DNA from: DASSUW01 sp963811895
Lineage (GTDB): Bacteria; Actinomycetota; Thermoleophilia; Solirubrobacterales; Solirubrobacteraceae
Assembly: GCA_963811895.1 (NCBI GenBank)
Contig: CAWETE010000008.1
Coordinates: forward strand, 248,001-312,000
DNA: 64,000 nucleotides
Direction: 5' to 3'
Shown here: positions 52,069 through 59,914 of the stretch, one piece after another
Position numbering within the stretch: position 1 is the stretch's first letter
How the letters are laid out: every line of letters starts with the position of its first letter
Translations under genes and position numbers: made by a program
Notes under the pieces: generated by a model
What the model saw: only the letters and a program-made list of their open reading frames with translations
Databases searched by the model: none
Told to the model about the DNA's origin: nothing

Positions 52069-53295
52069 TTAGCGCGTACTCACTTTGATCGGCCGCGAGC
52101 AGCGAACCTGGAAGACCGACGTGAAGCCGGTCTCGAAGCCCTGGCGGGCGGCGCGCAGGTAGAGCCGCCAGACGCGCAGGCGCTCGGGCCCGGCGATCCG
52201 CTCGGCCTCCACCAGATTCTCGTCCAGCCGCCGCGCCCAGTGGCGCAGCGTCTCGGCGTAGTCGAGCCGGAAGTCCTCGACGTGGTGGGTCTCGAGGCCG
52301 GCGCGCTCCATCGCCGCGATGATCCGCGAGACGTGCAGCGGCGCGGCGTCGGGGAACACGTAGCGCTCTGAGAACGGGCCGGCCTCGGGCTCGCCCACGC
52401 GCAGGCGCGCGATGCCGTGGTTGAGGAACTGCGCGCCCGGCTTGAGCACGCGGGCGCACACGAGCATGTACTCGTCGATCTGGTTGGAGCCGACGTGCTC
52501 GACCATGCCGATCGACGCGATCGCGTCGAACTCGCCGGCCAGGTCGCGGTAGTCCTGCAGCCGGATCTCGACCCGGTCGGCGAGCCCGGCTTCGGCGACC
52601 CGCCTGCGCGCCAGCTCGGCCTGGCCCTCGGAGAGCGTGATGCCCACCACGTCCACGCCGTGCTCGCGCGCGGCGTGCATCGCGAAGCTGCCCCAGCCGC
52701 AGCCGACGTCGAGCACGCGCATTCCGGGCTCCAGCCGCAGCTTCTTGCAGACGAGCTCGAGCTTGGCGAACTGCGCGGCCTCCAGGCTCGAGTCGTCGAG
52801 CGAGAAGAACGCGCACGAGTAGGTCAGCGACTCGTCGAGGAACAGCTTGAAGAACTCGTTCGAGACGTCGTAGTGGAACTGGACCGAGCGCTTGTCACGC
52901 TCCGGGCTGTGGCGCCTGCCGCGCGGGCGCTGCTCCGCCTCCGGCACCGGCGGGGGGAGCATCGGGCCCGTGGCGCGGGCGGCCGCCAGCGCCAGCTTCA
53001 GCTGCCCGGCGCGGTCGATCGGCGGAGGCTCGTAGCGGCGCAGCATGAGCAGGAACGCGTCGAGATCGTCGGGCTCGATCTCGCCGGTGGCGTAGGCGCG
53101 GCCGATCCCGAGCTGACCGGGCGCACGCAGCGCGTGTCCGAGCGCGCGCGGGGAGCGGACGTGCAGCGTGGGCGCTCCGTTGCCGTTCGTGGAAGGCAGC
53201 TCGCTGCCGTCCCAGAAGGTGACGCGGAACGGGCGCTCCGGAAGCGCCGAATCGAGCTCCCGCCGCAACGGCTCGGTGGTGCGCAGGCCCGCCAT
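52069..53295 (-). CDS. cfa: Cyclopropane-fatty-acyl-phospholipid synthase family methyltransferase
   Basis: The 408-residue SAM-dependent enzyme has the N-terminal lipid-binding region (VRSPRALGHALRAPGQLGIG, then AYATGEIEPDDLDAFL). HYDVSNEFFKLFLDESLTYS and CAFF follow, with SAM motif MRVLDVGCGWGSFAMHAARE, then GITLSEGQ and IASIGMVEHVG. It adds a methylene bridge or methyl group to unsaturated acyl chains of membrane lipids. It follows the desaturase by four bases, so the desaturase can make the double bonds it modifies. Confidence 0.92.
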   Translation of the reverse strand: MAGLRTTEPLRRELDSALPERPFRVTFWDGSELPSTNGNGAPTLHVRSPRALGHALRAPGQLGIGRAYATGEIEPDDLDAFLLMLRRYEPPPIDRAGQLKLALAAARATGPMLPPPVPEAEQRPRGRRHSPERDKRSVQFHYDVSNEFFKLFLDESLTYSCAFFSLDDSSLEAAQFAKLELVCKKLRLEPGMRVLDVGCGWGSFAMHAAREHGVDVVGITLSEGQAELARRRVAEAGLADRVEIRLQDYRDLAGEFDAIASIGMVEHVGSNQIDEYMLVCARVLKPGAQFLNHGIARLRVGEPEAGPFSERYVFPDAAPLHVSRIIAAMERAGLETHHVEDFRLDYAETLRHWARRLDENLVEAERIAGPERLRVWRLYLRAARQGFETGFTSVFQVRCSRPIKVSTR

Positions 53296-53299
53296 CGGC

Positions 53300-54229
53300 C
53301 TACGTCCGGACGGCTTTGCGGGCCTGCTTCTCGGGACTGACGCGCACGACGTCCCATGCTAGGCCCAACTTCTCCAGTGTCCAGATGACGCCGGCCGAGA
53401 TGTCGAGCTGCCAGGCCTTGAGGCCGTGGCGGTACGAGGTGGGGAAGGCGTGGTGGTTGTTGTGCCACGACTCGCCGAACGTGAAGGGCGAGAGCCACAG
53501 CAGGTTGCGCGACTCGTCGGGGGTGTCGAAGTCCTTGCGCCCGAAGAAGTGGCACAGCGAGTTGATGCTGTAGGTCACGTGGTGGACCACGAGCATCCGC
53601 ACGAGGCCGCCCCACAGCAGGCCGGTCAACGCGGACTCGATCGAGCCGCCGATCAGCCAGCCGAGGAAGAACGGCACCAGCAGCCCGACCGTCACCCACA
53701 GCGCGAACAGGCGGTCGATCCTGCTGATCAGCGGGTCGGCGATCAGATCGGGCGCGTAGCGCTGCTTGTTGCCGCGGTGGGTGTGGATGAAGAGCCACCC
53801 CCAGTGCGCGTGCCAGAGGCCCTTGAACGCGCCCTTGAAGCCGTGGCCGTGGTCGACGTGCGGGCTGTGCGGGTCGCCCTCGACGTCGGCGAACGCGTGG
53901 TGCTTGCGGTGGTCGGCGACCCAGGCGGTGATCGGGCCCTCGATGGCGGCCGAGCCGAGGATGGCCAGCGTCCCGCGCACCCACTGCTTGGCCTTGAAGG
54001 CCCGGTGCGTGAACAGGCGATGGAAGCCGACGGTCACGCCCAGCGCGGTCGCGGCGTAGCAGATGAAGAACACGATCACGTCGCTCCAGCGGAGCGCCTC
54101 GTTCCACGCCTGCCAGCACACGATGCCGAGCCCGACGAAGGGCAGCACGGTGATCGAGCCCGTGAGGAAGCGGTCGAGCCTCTCGTTGGCGACCGGCTGG
54201 ACATCGTCCGCTGTCGGCGCGATCGTCAC
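53300..54229 (-). CDS. Acyl-CoA/acyl-lipid desaturase (delta-9 type)
   Basis: The 309-residue membrane di-iron enzyme has the three His boxes of the family, TVGFHRLFTHRAF, VADHRKHHAFAD and ESWHNNHHAFPTSYRHG, and several membrane helices (VIVFFICYAATALGVTVGF). It inserts a cis double bond into fatty-acyl chains. It is first in the operon with cfa and divergent from the cold shock gene, which fits regulation of membrane fluidity by temperature. Confidence 0.92.
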   Translation of the reverse strand: MTIAPTADDVQPVANERLDRFLTGSITVLPFVGLGIVCWQAWNEALRWSDVIVFFICYAATALGVTVGFHRLFTHRAFKAKQWVRGTLAILGSAAIEGPITAWVADHRKHHAFADVEGDPHSPHVDHGHGFKGAFKGLWHAHWGWLFIHTHRGNKQRYAPDLIADPLISRIDRLFALWVTVGLLVPFFLGWLIGGSIESALTGLLWGGLVRMLVVHHVTYSINSLCHFFGRKDFDTPDESRNLLWLSPFTFGESWHNNHHAFPTSYRHGLKAWQLDISAGVIWTLEKLGLAWDVVRVSPEKQARKAVRT

Positions 54230-54377
54230 GCGGTAGAACCCTATCGCGTCCTCCAGGTGATACTTTGTCGCGCGTTCGAACCGGGTGCTAATGCCCGGAA
54301 AAGCAGTGCACGACCGCAGTTGTCATGCCACGGCATCATCGGCGTTCGCAGCACACGTCCGCCGTGGAGGTAAAAGC
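54230..54377. promoter_or_regulatory. Divergent desaturase / cold shock gene control region
   Basis: This gap of 148 bases gives the cold shock gene a possible long 5' leader. It includes hairpin CCGGG-N8-CCCGG (54281-54298) and a strong GGAGGTAAAAGC ribosome site before ATG 54378. Structured leaders are typical of cold shock mRNAs. The transcription start is not identifiable by eye. Confidence 0.4.
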
Positions 54378-54581
54378 ATGGCGACCGGTACCGTGAAGTG
54401 GTTCAGCGACGACAAGGGCTTCGGGTTCATCACGCCCGACGAGCCCGGCAAGGACCTCTTCGTCCATTTCTCCGGCATTGCCGGTGACGGATTCCGCACC
54501 CTCGCAGAGGGCGCGCGCGTCGAGTACGAGGCTGAGCAGGGTCCCAAGGGCCCGGCGGCCGTCAACGTCACGACGATCTAG
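54378..54581 (+). CDS. Cold shock protein (CSD domain)
   Basis: The 67-residue protein is a single cold shock domain: MATGTVKWFSDDKGFGFITP (RNP1 KGFGFI), DLFVHFSGI (RNP2) and the end EQGPKGPAAVNVTTI. It binds single-stranded RNA/DNA and acts as an RNA chaperone. A strong ribosome site precedes it. It ends seven bases before the thioesterase-like gene, so the two may be cotranscribed. Confidence 0.95.
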   Translation: MATGTVKWFSDDKGFGFITPDEPGKDLFVHFSGIAGDGFRTLAEGARVEYEAEQGPKGPAAVNVTTI

Positions 54582-54588
54582 TCCGCAG

Positions 54589-55335
54589 ATGGAACGCGGC
54601 CCGCTCGCCGGTGTCGGTGAAGCGGGCCGCGTACTCATCCCCCGCCGCTTCAACGGCCCTCCGGCCAGCGCGAACGGCGGCTACGCCGCGGGCCTGGTGG
54701 CCCGCTACATCCGCGGCCCGGCCGAGGTCTCCCTGCGCCTGCCGCCACCGCTCGACACCGCGCTCGAGCTCAAGCGCCCCGAGGACGGGCGCGTCCTGCT
54801 CTGCCACCGCGAGCAGCTCGTGGCCGAGGGGAAGCCGGCCGAGCGGCCGGACGTCGAGCCGCCGGTGAAGCCGACCGTCGCCCAGGCCCGCGAGGCGCTC
54901 CGGCGCCACCCCTGGCGCGGCGCGCGGCACCCGTTCAGCGACTGCTACGTCTGCGGCATCGGCCGTCACGACGGCCTTGGCCTGCACTTCGGCGACATGC
55001 CCGGCGAGCCCTCGATGACCGCCGCGCTGCTGGTCGCCGACGCCACCATCCCGCACGACGACCGCGGCCTCCTGCCCGAGATCGCGTGGGCGGCGCTCGA
55101 CTGCCCGAGCTACGTCCCGGAGCTTTGGTCGGCCGACATTCCGAGCCTGCTGGCGTGGATGCAGGCGGAGCTGCACGAGCCGATCCCGATCGGCGAGCCG
55201 ATCGTCGCCTGCGGCTGGCCGCTCGAGTCCGAGGGACGCAAGCAGTTCACGGCCTCCGCGCTGCTGACGGCCGACGGGCGGATCCTCGCCCGCGCCCGGC
55301 ACCTCTGGGTGCAGCCGCGCGCTAGCTCAGCCTAA
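54589..55335 (+). CDS. Hot-dog fold thioesterase-like protein
   Basis: The 248-residue protein has an early RFNGPPASANGGYAAGLVAR motif and a C-terminal part LLPEIAWAALDCPSYVPELW and FTASALLTADGRILARARHL. These are the pattern of hot-dog-fold acyl-CoA thioesterase-like proteins (substrate-entry Asn-Gly-Gly-Tyr and helix). A central CxxC-containing segment (FSDCYVCGIGRHDGLGLHFG) links two half-domains and is typical of this actinobacterial group. Substrate unknown. ATG 54589 follows the cold shock stop closely. Confidence 0.75.
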   Translation: MERGPLAGVGEAGRVLIPRRFNGPPASANGGYAAGLVARYIRGPAEVSLRLPPPLDTALELKRPEDGRVLLCHREQLVAEGKPAERPDVEPPVKPTVAQAREALRRHPWRGARHPFSDCYVCGIGRHDGLGLHFGDMPGEPSMTAALLVADATIPHDDRGLLPEIAWAALDCPSYVPELWSADIPSLLAWMQAELHEPIPIGEPIVACGWPLESEGRKQFTASALLTADGRILARARHLWVQPRASSA

Positions 55336-55494
55336 GGCTGAATCCACCGATCCCCGCGGCGCCTCGCCACCGTGGCCGTTCGCCAGAGCCGATCGGCCGC
55401 GACCCCGAGTGACCCGCCACGAGGAGACGCGGCCGATCGTCTCTGACTCGGCCCACGGCGCCGAGGCATCCACGGGTCATCGTGGATTCAGCCT
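55335..55494. repeat. Long nested inverted repeat between convergent genes
   Basis: AGGCTGAATCCAC (55335-55347) and GTGGATTCAGCCT (55482-55494) are perfect 13-base complements. Inside, CGATCGGCCGCG and CGCGGCCGATCG form a second 12-base pair set, with further partial pairing between them. The left arm starts at the thioesterase stop and the right arm covers the last codons of the STAS gene. It may be a bidirectional terminator or a mobile palindromic element. Confidence 0.6.
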
Positions 55495-55851
55495 GAGCGA
55501 CGCCATGCCGCTGGCGGGGTCGGAGTGGATCGCCATCCACTCGCCGGCGCCGACGACCTCGAGCAGCCGCGCGACGTCGCCCGAGGGCGGGCAGACGATC
55601 GCGAACCGCCCGCCGTGGGCGCGGACCTCGGAGGCGGCGCCGAGCAGGGCTCGCAGGCCGGTGGAGTCGCAGAAGTCGACGTCGGTGAGGTCGACGAGCA
55701 GCCGCGGGCGCCGGCCGGCACGCGTCGCGTCCAGCCGCGCGCACAGCCGCGGCGCCGTCGCGATGTCCAGCTCACCGGCGACGTGGATGACCTTGACGCC
55801 CGATTCGTCGTGCTCGTCGACCGAGAACGGATCCGGAATGGGGTTGCTCAC
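55477..55851 (-). CDS. STAS domain protein (anti-sigma factor antagonist-like)
   Basis: The 124-residue protein is a STAS fold: KVIHVAGELDIATAPRLCAR, LLVDLTDVDFCDSTGLRALL (conserved Ser63, the phospho-site of SpoIIAA-type proteins) and FAIVCPPSGDVARLLEVV. It would switch an anti-sigma kinase by phosphorylation. No kinase or sigma gene is adjacent. Its ATG overlaps the stop of the upstream lipoprotein gene, an unusual partner. Confidence 0.88.
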   Translation of the reverse strand: MSNPIPDPFSVDEHDESGVKVIHVAGELDIATAPRLCARLDATRAGRRPRLLVDLTDVDFCDSTGLRALLGAASEVRAHGGRFAIVCPPSGDVARLLEVVGAGEWMAIHSDPASGMASLRLNPR

Positions 55852-57431
55852 CGTTCAACGTTCTCGGGTTCCGGACGCGGCGTCAACTGCTGCTCCCCGT
55901 CCGGGTCGTCCCGCCTCGCGCGCTTGTCCTTCTTCTTGGGCTTCGGCTTCGGCAGCACGACGCGGAAGGTGCGCGCCTTCATGCCGACGGGGCCGCTCGG
56001 CCCCTGGGCCTCGATCCGCACCAGGTAGCGGCCGCGCTCGGGCGGCGTCCAGCCGACCTGGTGCGTGCCGTAGGGGAGCGTCATCTCGCGGCTGAAGGCG
56101 AGCCCCTTGCGGTCGTAGAGCCGCACCTTGACCGAGGAGACCTTCGAGATCCGGAAGCGGACGGCGGCGGTGTGCCGGGCGCGCAGGCGCTCGAGCGGCG
56201 CGATGCCGATCCGCGTCGGCTCGCGCTCGTAGCGGGCGAAGCGCCGCTCGGCGTCGCAGTAGGTCGCGCGGTCGGTGCGGTCGCACATGTCGCCGAGGAA
56301 CCCCTCGATCAGCTGGTGGTAGCCGAGCGTCGCCTCGCGGCCGGCGAACGAGTACAGCGACCAGGCGCCGGTGTCGGAGGCCGCCACCATGACGCGCGCG
56401 CCTCGCTCGGCGCGGCGGAAGAGCCGCAGCGCGCGGCGGTCCGGGAACAGCGAGGCCAGCTCGCCGACGCCGCTGACGGCCTGCAGCTCGCCGTTGAAGA
56501 CCCGCAGGCCGGGCGAGAACGAGTACATGAGGAAGTGGTCGCCGCCGTCGACCCCGAGCGGCGGGGCCGCCTCGAAGGCGCCCAGCGCGGAGTGGGCCGC
56601 CTTGCGCCAGCGCGGCTCGGCGAGCGCGCGGGACGCGCGGGAGAGGGCGGAGATCGCGGTGGCCTGGGTCATGCCGCTGATCCACGGCGGCGTGCCGCCG
56701 CCCCAGCTGAAGTAGTGCTCCCAGGCCAGGAAGTCGCCGCGGTGGGCGGCGAGGGCGAGCAGCGTGTCGACCCCGGTGCGCAGCTCGCGCACCGGGCAGG
56801 CCGCGCGGCGACGCGCCGCCGCGCGGTCGCGCAGGCAGGTGCGGGCGAGCCAGTTCAGCCTGCCCCAGCTCGCCAGCGGCTGGAGCTGCATGCCGCGGCC
56901 GGGGTAGTACTGGAAGACGGCCGCGCCGTAGTTCACGCGGTGGCCGGCGGCGGGGAACGGCGCCCGCGTCCAGAACTCGGTGTTGCGGCGCAGCAGCAGG
57001 AAGGCGGGGCGGAGGCGGCTGGGCTCGAGCAGGTGGGCGGCGGCGAGCTGGTTGACGGCGCCCAGCACCGAGCCGAGCTCGGCGGCGCGCGCGCCGTCGA
57101 GGCGGCGGATGGCGGCGCGGGCGGCGTTGTACTCGCGCGTGTGGCGCGCGTGGGCGGCCGGCGTCAGCTTGTGCGTCAGCAGCGCGTACCGCAGCGCGCC
57201 GGTGACCGTGGGCGAGCGCTTGGCGCGCCGGATGGCGAGGCGCAGCCTGCGCAGGCGCTCGGCCTCGGCGGCGGCCGCGGCGCGCCACGACGCCGCCTTC
57301 AGCGCTCCCTGGTTCTCGGTGCCGCGGATCTCGGGCGGCGGCGCCGGCGGCGGCACCGGCTCCGGCGTGGCGCCGCACCCGGCGATGAGCCCGGCCAGAA
57401 GCAGGAGGAAGGCGGTCCGTCGCCGGGCCAT
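55848..57431 (-). CDS. Lipoprotein with D-glucuronyl C5-epimerase-like domain
   Basis: The 527-residue protein has a lipoprotein signal (FLLLLAGLIAGC, Cys at about 19) and a Pro-rich linker. A helical domain contains FPAAGHRVNYGAAVFQYYPG, LAWEHYFSWGGGTPPWISGM, ASDTGAWSLYSFAGRE and YHQLIEGFLGDM. This arrangement (GGGTPPWISGM, DTGAWSLYSF, YHxxI) matches the C-terminal region of heparosan/glucuronyl C5-epimerases, which act on polysaccharides. A beta-sandwich-like end (VGWTPPERGRYLVRIEAQGP) and a Lys/Arg-rich tail follow. The true substrate is unknown. Confidence 0.75.
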   Translation of the reverse strand: MARRRTAFLLLLAGLIAGCGATPEPVPPPAPPPEIRGTENQGALKAASWRAAAAAEAERLRRLRLAIRRAKRSPTVTGALRYALLTHKLTPAAHARHTREYNAARAAIRRLDGARAAELGSVLGAVNQLAAAHLLEPSRLRPAFLLLRRNTEFWTRAPFPAAGHRVNYGAAVFQYYPGRGMQLQPLASWGRLNWLARTCLRDRAAARRRAACPVRELRTGVDTLLALAAHRGDFLAWEHYFSWGGGTPPWISGMTQATAISALSRASRALAEPRWRKAAHSALGAFEAAPPLGVDGGDHFLMYSFSPGLRVFNGELQAVSGVGELASLFPDRRALRLFRRAERGARVMVAASDTGAWSLYSFAGREATLGYHQLIEGFLGDMCDRTDRATYCDAERRFARYEREPTRIGIAPLERLRARHTAAVRFRISKVSSVKVRLYDRKGLAFSREMTLPYGTHQVGWTPPERGRYLVRIEAQGPSGPVGMKARTFRVVLPKPKPKKKDKRARRDDPDGEQQLTPRPEPENVER

Positions 57432-57547
57432 GCGACAGCATCGTCCATCCGCTCAATGCGCTTGACCGGATCTGTCCGCAACCCGACCGATCGGTGGGGG
57501 CAAATCTGAACCATGGGCGAGCGCCGGTGCGCTAGGTTTGGCGGCCG

Positions 57548-59284
57548 ATGGCCGTCCCCCGACTGCGCGCTCCCGCCTCCGCTCCGGGCGGTTCGCTGCG
57601 ACAGGCGGCAGGTCTGGTCTCTGACGAGGTCGAGCTCTACCACCGCACGTACACCACGCTCCTGCGGTCGTCGGGCGAGACGCTGCTGCGCGTGCTCGAG
57701 CCGTCGCACCGGTCGATGAACTCGAGCCTGCACCTGCTGGCCTCGACCAACGACGTCGACCTCGGCGCCTTCATGTACGCGATGCGCCGGCTGCCCGCGG
57801 GCGTGTGGCAGGCGGCCGTGATCGTGATGGGTCAGGAGGCGCGCGTCTTCGAGCGCGCGGGCTTCGGCAAGATCGAGGAGTGGGAGGCCGTCGAGGCGCC
57901 CGCCCGCCGCCGGCGCTGGTTCGACAGCCACGACGGCACGATGGCCGTGCTGCTCGCCTCGACCTCGGACCTGGACGACCTGATCCCCACGCTGGTCGCC
58001 TACCAGGTCGAATGGAACAAGCTGCTTGCGCTGGTGCGGGCGTCGGATCAGCCCGAGGACGAGGAGCCCGATCCCGGGGACTGCGCCGAGTCCTACGGCG
58101 GCGCGGTCGACGACTGGATCCGCATCCGCGAGGCGTGGGGCGACCTGCGGACCTTCCTGTCCGAGGTGAGGAGCCGCAAGCTCAACCTGCGCATCCGCAT
58201 GCTCGGCGGCTCGCAGGCCGGCTACGCCCGCATGACGCGGCGCTGGTGGCGCCCGGTGCGCTCGGCGATGGAGGAGCAGGGACTCGGCGAACGGCCGATC
58301 TACTTCGTCTCCTCCAACCCGCACTCGATGGTCAACCTCGTCACGCCGACGGCGCGCTCGGGCGAGGCGGAGGTGGTGCGCTTCGTCGAGGAGCACGGGC
58401 CGTCCTATCTGCACGAGGAGCTCCAGCGCTTCCGCGAGGGGCGTGGCGAGGGCTCGTGGGAGAACTTCCTCTACTTCGGCGCGCGGCTGCTGTGGGACTC
58501 GCTGCCCGAGGACGGCGAGGAGTGGGCCGGGCGCCGGGCGGCCGAGACCGCCATCGGCGTGACGCACCTCTCCAGCCGGGCCGCGCTGCGCGTCTCCTCG
58601 CAGATCATCGCGCTCGACAAGCTCGACCCCGCGGGGCTGGACCCGCGCCTCGGCCCGGTCGACGCCGAGAAGCTCGCGGCGTCCGACGCCGTGGTGGTCA
58701 ACATCGAGTATCCGCTCGGGCTGGCCGCCTACAACATCCTGCGCGAGGTGACCTCGTCGACCGACGTGGTGCGCGGCGTCTACGTGCTCGGCAAGGCGGC
58801 CACGCTGAACGCCGACGTCGGCGACGTGCTGATCTCCGGCGTCATCCACGACGAGCACTCGAGCTCGACCTACTGGCTCGACAACGCGTTCTCGTTCGAC
58901 GACATCGCGCCGTTCCTGCGCTTCGGGAGCGGGCTCGACAACCAGCGCGCCGTGACGGTGAAGTCGACGTTCCTCCAGAACCGCGAGTACCTCGACTTCT
59001 ACTACCGCGAGGCCTACACGGTGGTGGAGATGGAGGCCGGGCCGTTCTGCAACGCGGTCTACGAGATCGCCGACGCCGACCGCTACCCGGTCGGCGAGGC
59101 GGTCAACTTCTCGAAGCTGCCGATCGACTTCGGGATCATCCACTACGCCTCTGACACGCCTTACACGCAGGCGCGCACGCTCGGCGCCCGCGGCCTGTCC
59201 TACTACGGCATGGACTCCACCTACGCCAGCTCGCTGGCGATCATGCGCCGGATCTTCAAGCTCGAGGGCATCCTCGAGAGCTGA
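57548..59284 (+). CDS. Large uncharacterised protein with nucleoside-phosphorylase-like C-terminus
   Basis: This 578-residue soluble protein has no signal peptide. The first about 330 residues are mixed and contain RWFDSHDGTMAVLLASTSDL and LGERPIYFVSSNPHSMVNLV. The last about 200 residues contain GVYVLGKAATLNADVGDVLI, TVKSTFLQNREYLDFYYREA and TVVEMEAGPFCNAVYEIADA. The VEMEAGPF motif and preceding GDVLISGVIHDEHS resemble the purine/uridine phosphorylase superfamily (VEMEA). The assignment is tentative; no family name is claimed with confidence. It is divergent from the lipoprotein gene. Confidence 0.7.
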   Translation: MAVPRLRAPASAPGGSLRQAAGLVSDEVELYHRTYTTLLRSSGETLLRVLEPSHRSMNSSLHLLASTNDVDLGAFMYAMRRLPAGVWQAAVIVMGQEARVFERAGFGKIEEWEAVEAPARRRRWFDSHDGTMAVLLASTSDLDDLIPTLVAYQVEWNKLLALVRASDQPEDEEPDPGDCAESYGGAVDDWIRIREAWGDLRTFLSEVRSRKLNLRIRMLGGSQAGYARMTRRWWRPVRSAMEEQGLGERPIYFVSSNPHSMVNLVTPTARSGEAEVVRFVEEHGPSYLHEELQRFREGRGEGSWENFLYFGARLLWDSLPEDGEEWAGRRAAETAIGVTHLSSRAALRVSSQIIALDKLDPAGLDPRLGPVDAEKLAASDAVVVNIEYPLGLAAYNILREVTSSTDVVRGVYVLGKAATLNADVGDVLISGVIHDEHSSSTYWLDNAFSFDDIAPFLRFGSGLDNQRAVTVKSTFLQNREYLDFYYREAYTVVEMEAGPFCNAVYEIADADRYPVGEAVNFSKLPIDFGIIHYASDTPYTQARTLGARGLSYYGMDSTYASSLAIMRRIFKLEGILES

Positions 59285-59287
59285 CGG

Positions 59288-59911
59288 TCAGTCGTCCGGG
59301 CCGAGCGCGGCCGGCCTCGCGTGCACCACGTCGTCCGGCGTCGGCGGTGTCGCGTCCGGTCGCTCCTCGACCTCGCGGTAGGGGCGCGTCCGCGCCTCCT
59401 CGGGCAGCAGCTCGGCCACCTCGCGCTCGGTCTCGCCGCGGCGGCGACCGATCTCGTCGACGAGGCGGCGGAACCCGTCGAGCGGCACGTCCGAGCCGTC
59501 GAACGCCACGACGCTCCGGCTGACGTCGTCGACGATGTCCTCGGGGATCCGAACGCGCTCATCGTCGATCCCGAAGCCGCTGCCGTGCAGCGGCGCGTAC
59601 GTGTCCTCGGGGATCCCGGGACCGACGTCGCGTGCCAGCAGGAGCACGAGGCGCCGGCCCTCGCCGACCGGCACCAGCCAGCGAGCGCGCTCGCCCTCGC
59701 CCTCGCCGACCACGCGCAGCAGCGCCTTCGTGAGCCGGGGGCCCTTGAGCACGTCCTCGACGTGCAGCTCGAACAGGCCCAACGTGCGCCGCACGCCCTC
59801 GGTGCGATCGGGCTCGACCGCGACCAGCCGGCCGACGGAGGCGACGACGGCCAGGTCCGCGGTGGCGATCCGGTCCGCGAGCGTCAGGATCTCGGTGTAG
59901 TCCGTGGACAT
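59288..59911 (-). CDS. Hypothetical protein
   Basis: This 207-residue soluble protein begins DYTEILTLADRIATADLAVV and contains FELHVEDVLKGPRLTKALLR, ARWLVPVGEGRRLVLLLARD and an acidic/Arg-rich tail. Segments such as VEDVLKGP resemble small beta-barrel domains seen in secreted actinobacterial proteins, but no family is recognised and no signal is present. It lies three bases from the 3' end of the convergent large protein and three bases after the matrixin gene on the same strand, so it is probably in an operon with the protease. Confidence 0.7.
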   Translation of the reverse strand: MSTDYTEILTLADRIATADLAVVASVGRLVAVEPDRTEGVRRTLGLFELHVEDVLKGPRLTKALLRVVGEGEGERARWLVPVGEGRRLVLLLARDVGPGIPEDTYAPLHGSGFGIDDERVRIPEDIVDDVSRSVVAFDGSDVPLDGFRRLVDEIGRRRGETEREVAELLPEEARTRPYREVEERPDATPPTPDDVVHARPAALGPDD

Positions 59912-59914
59912 GGC

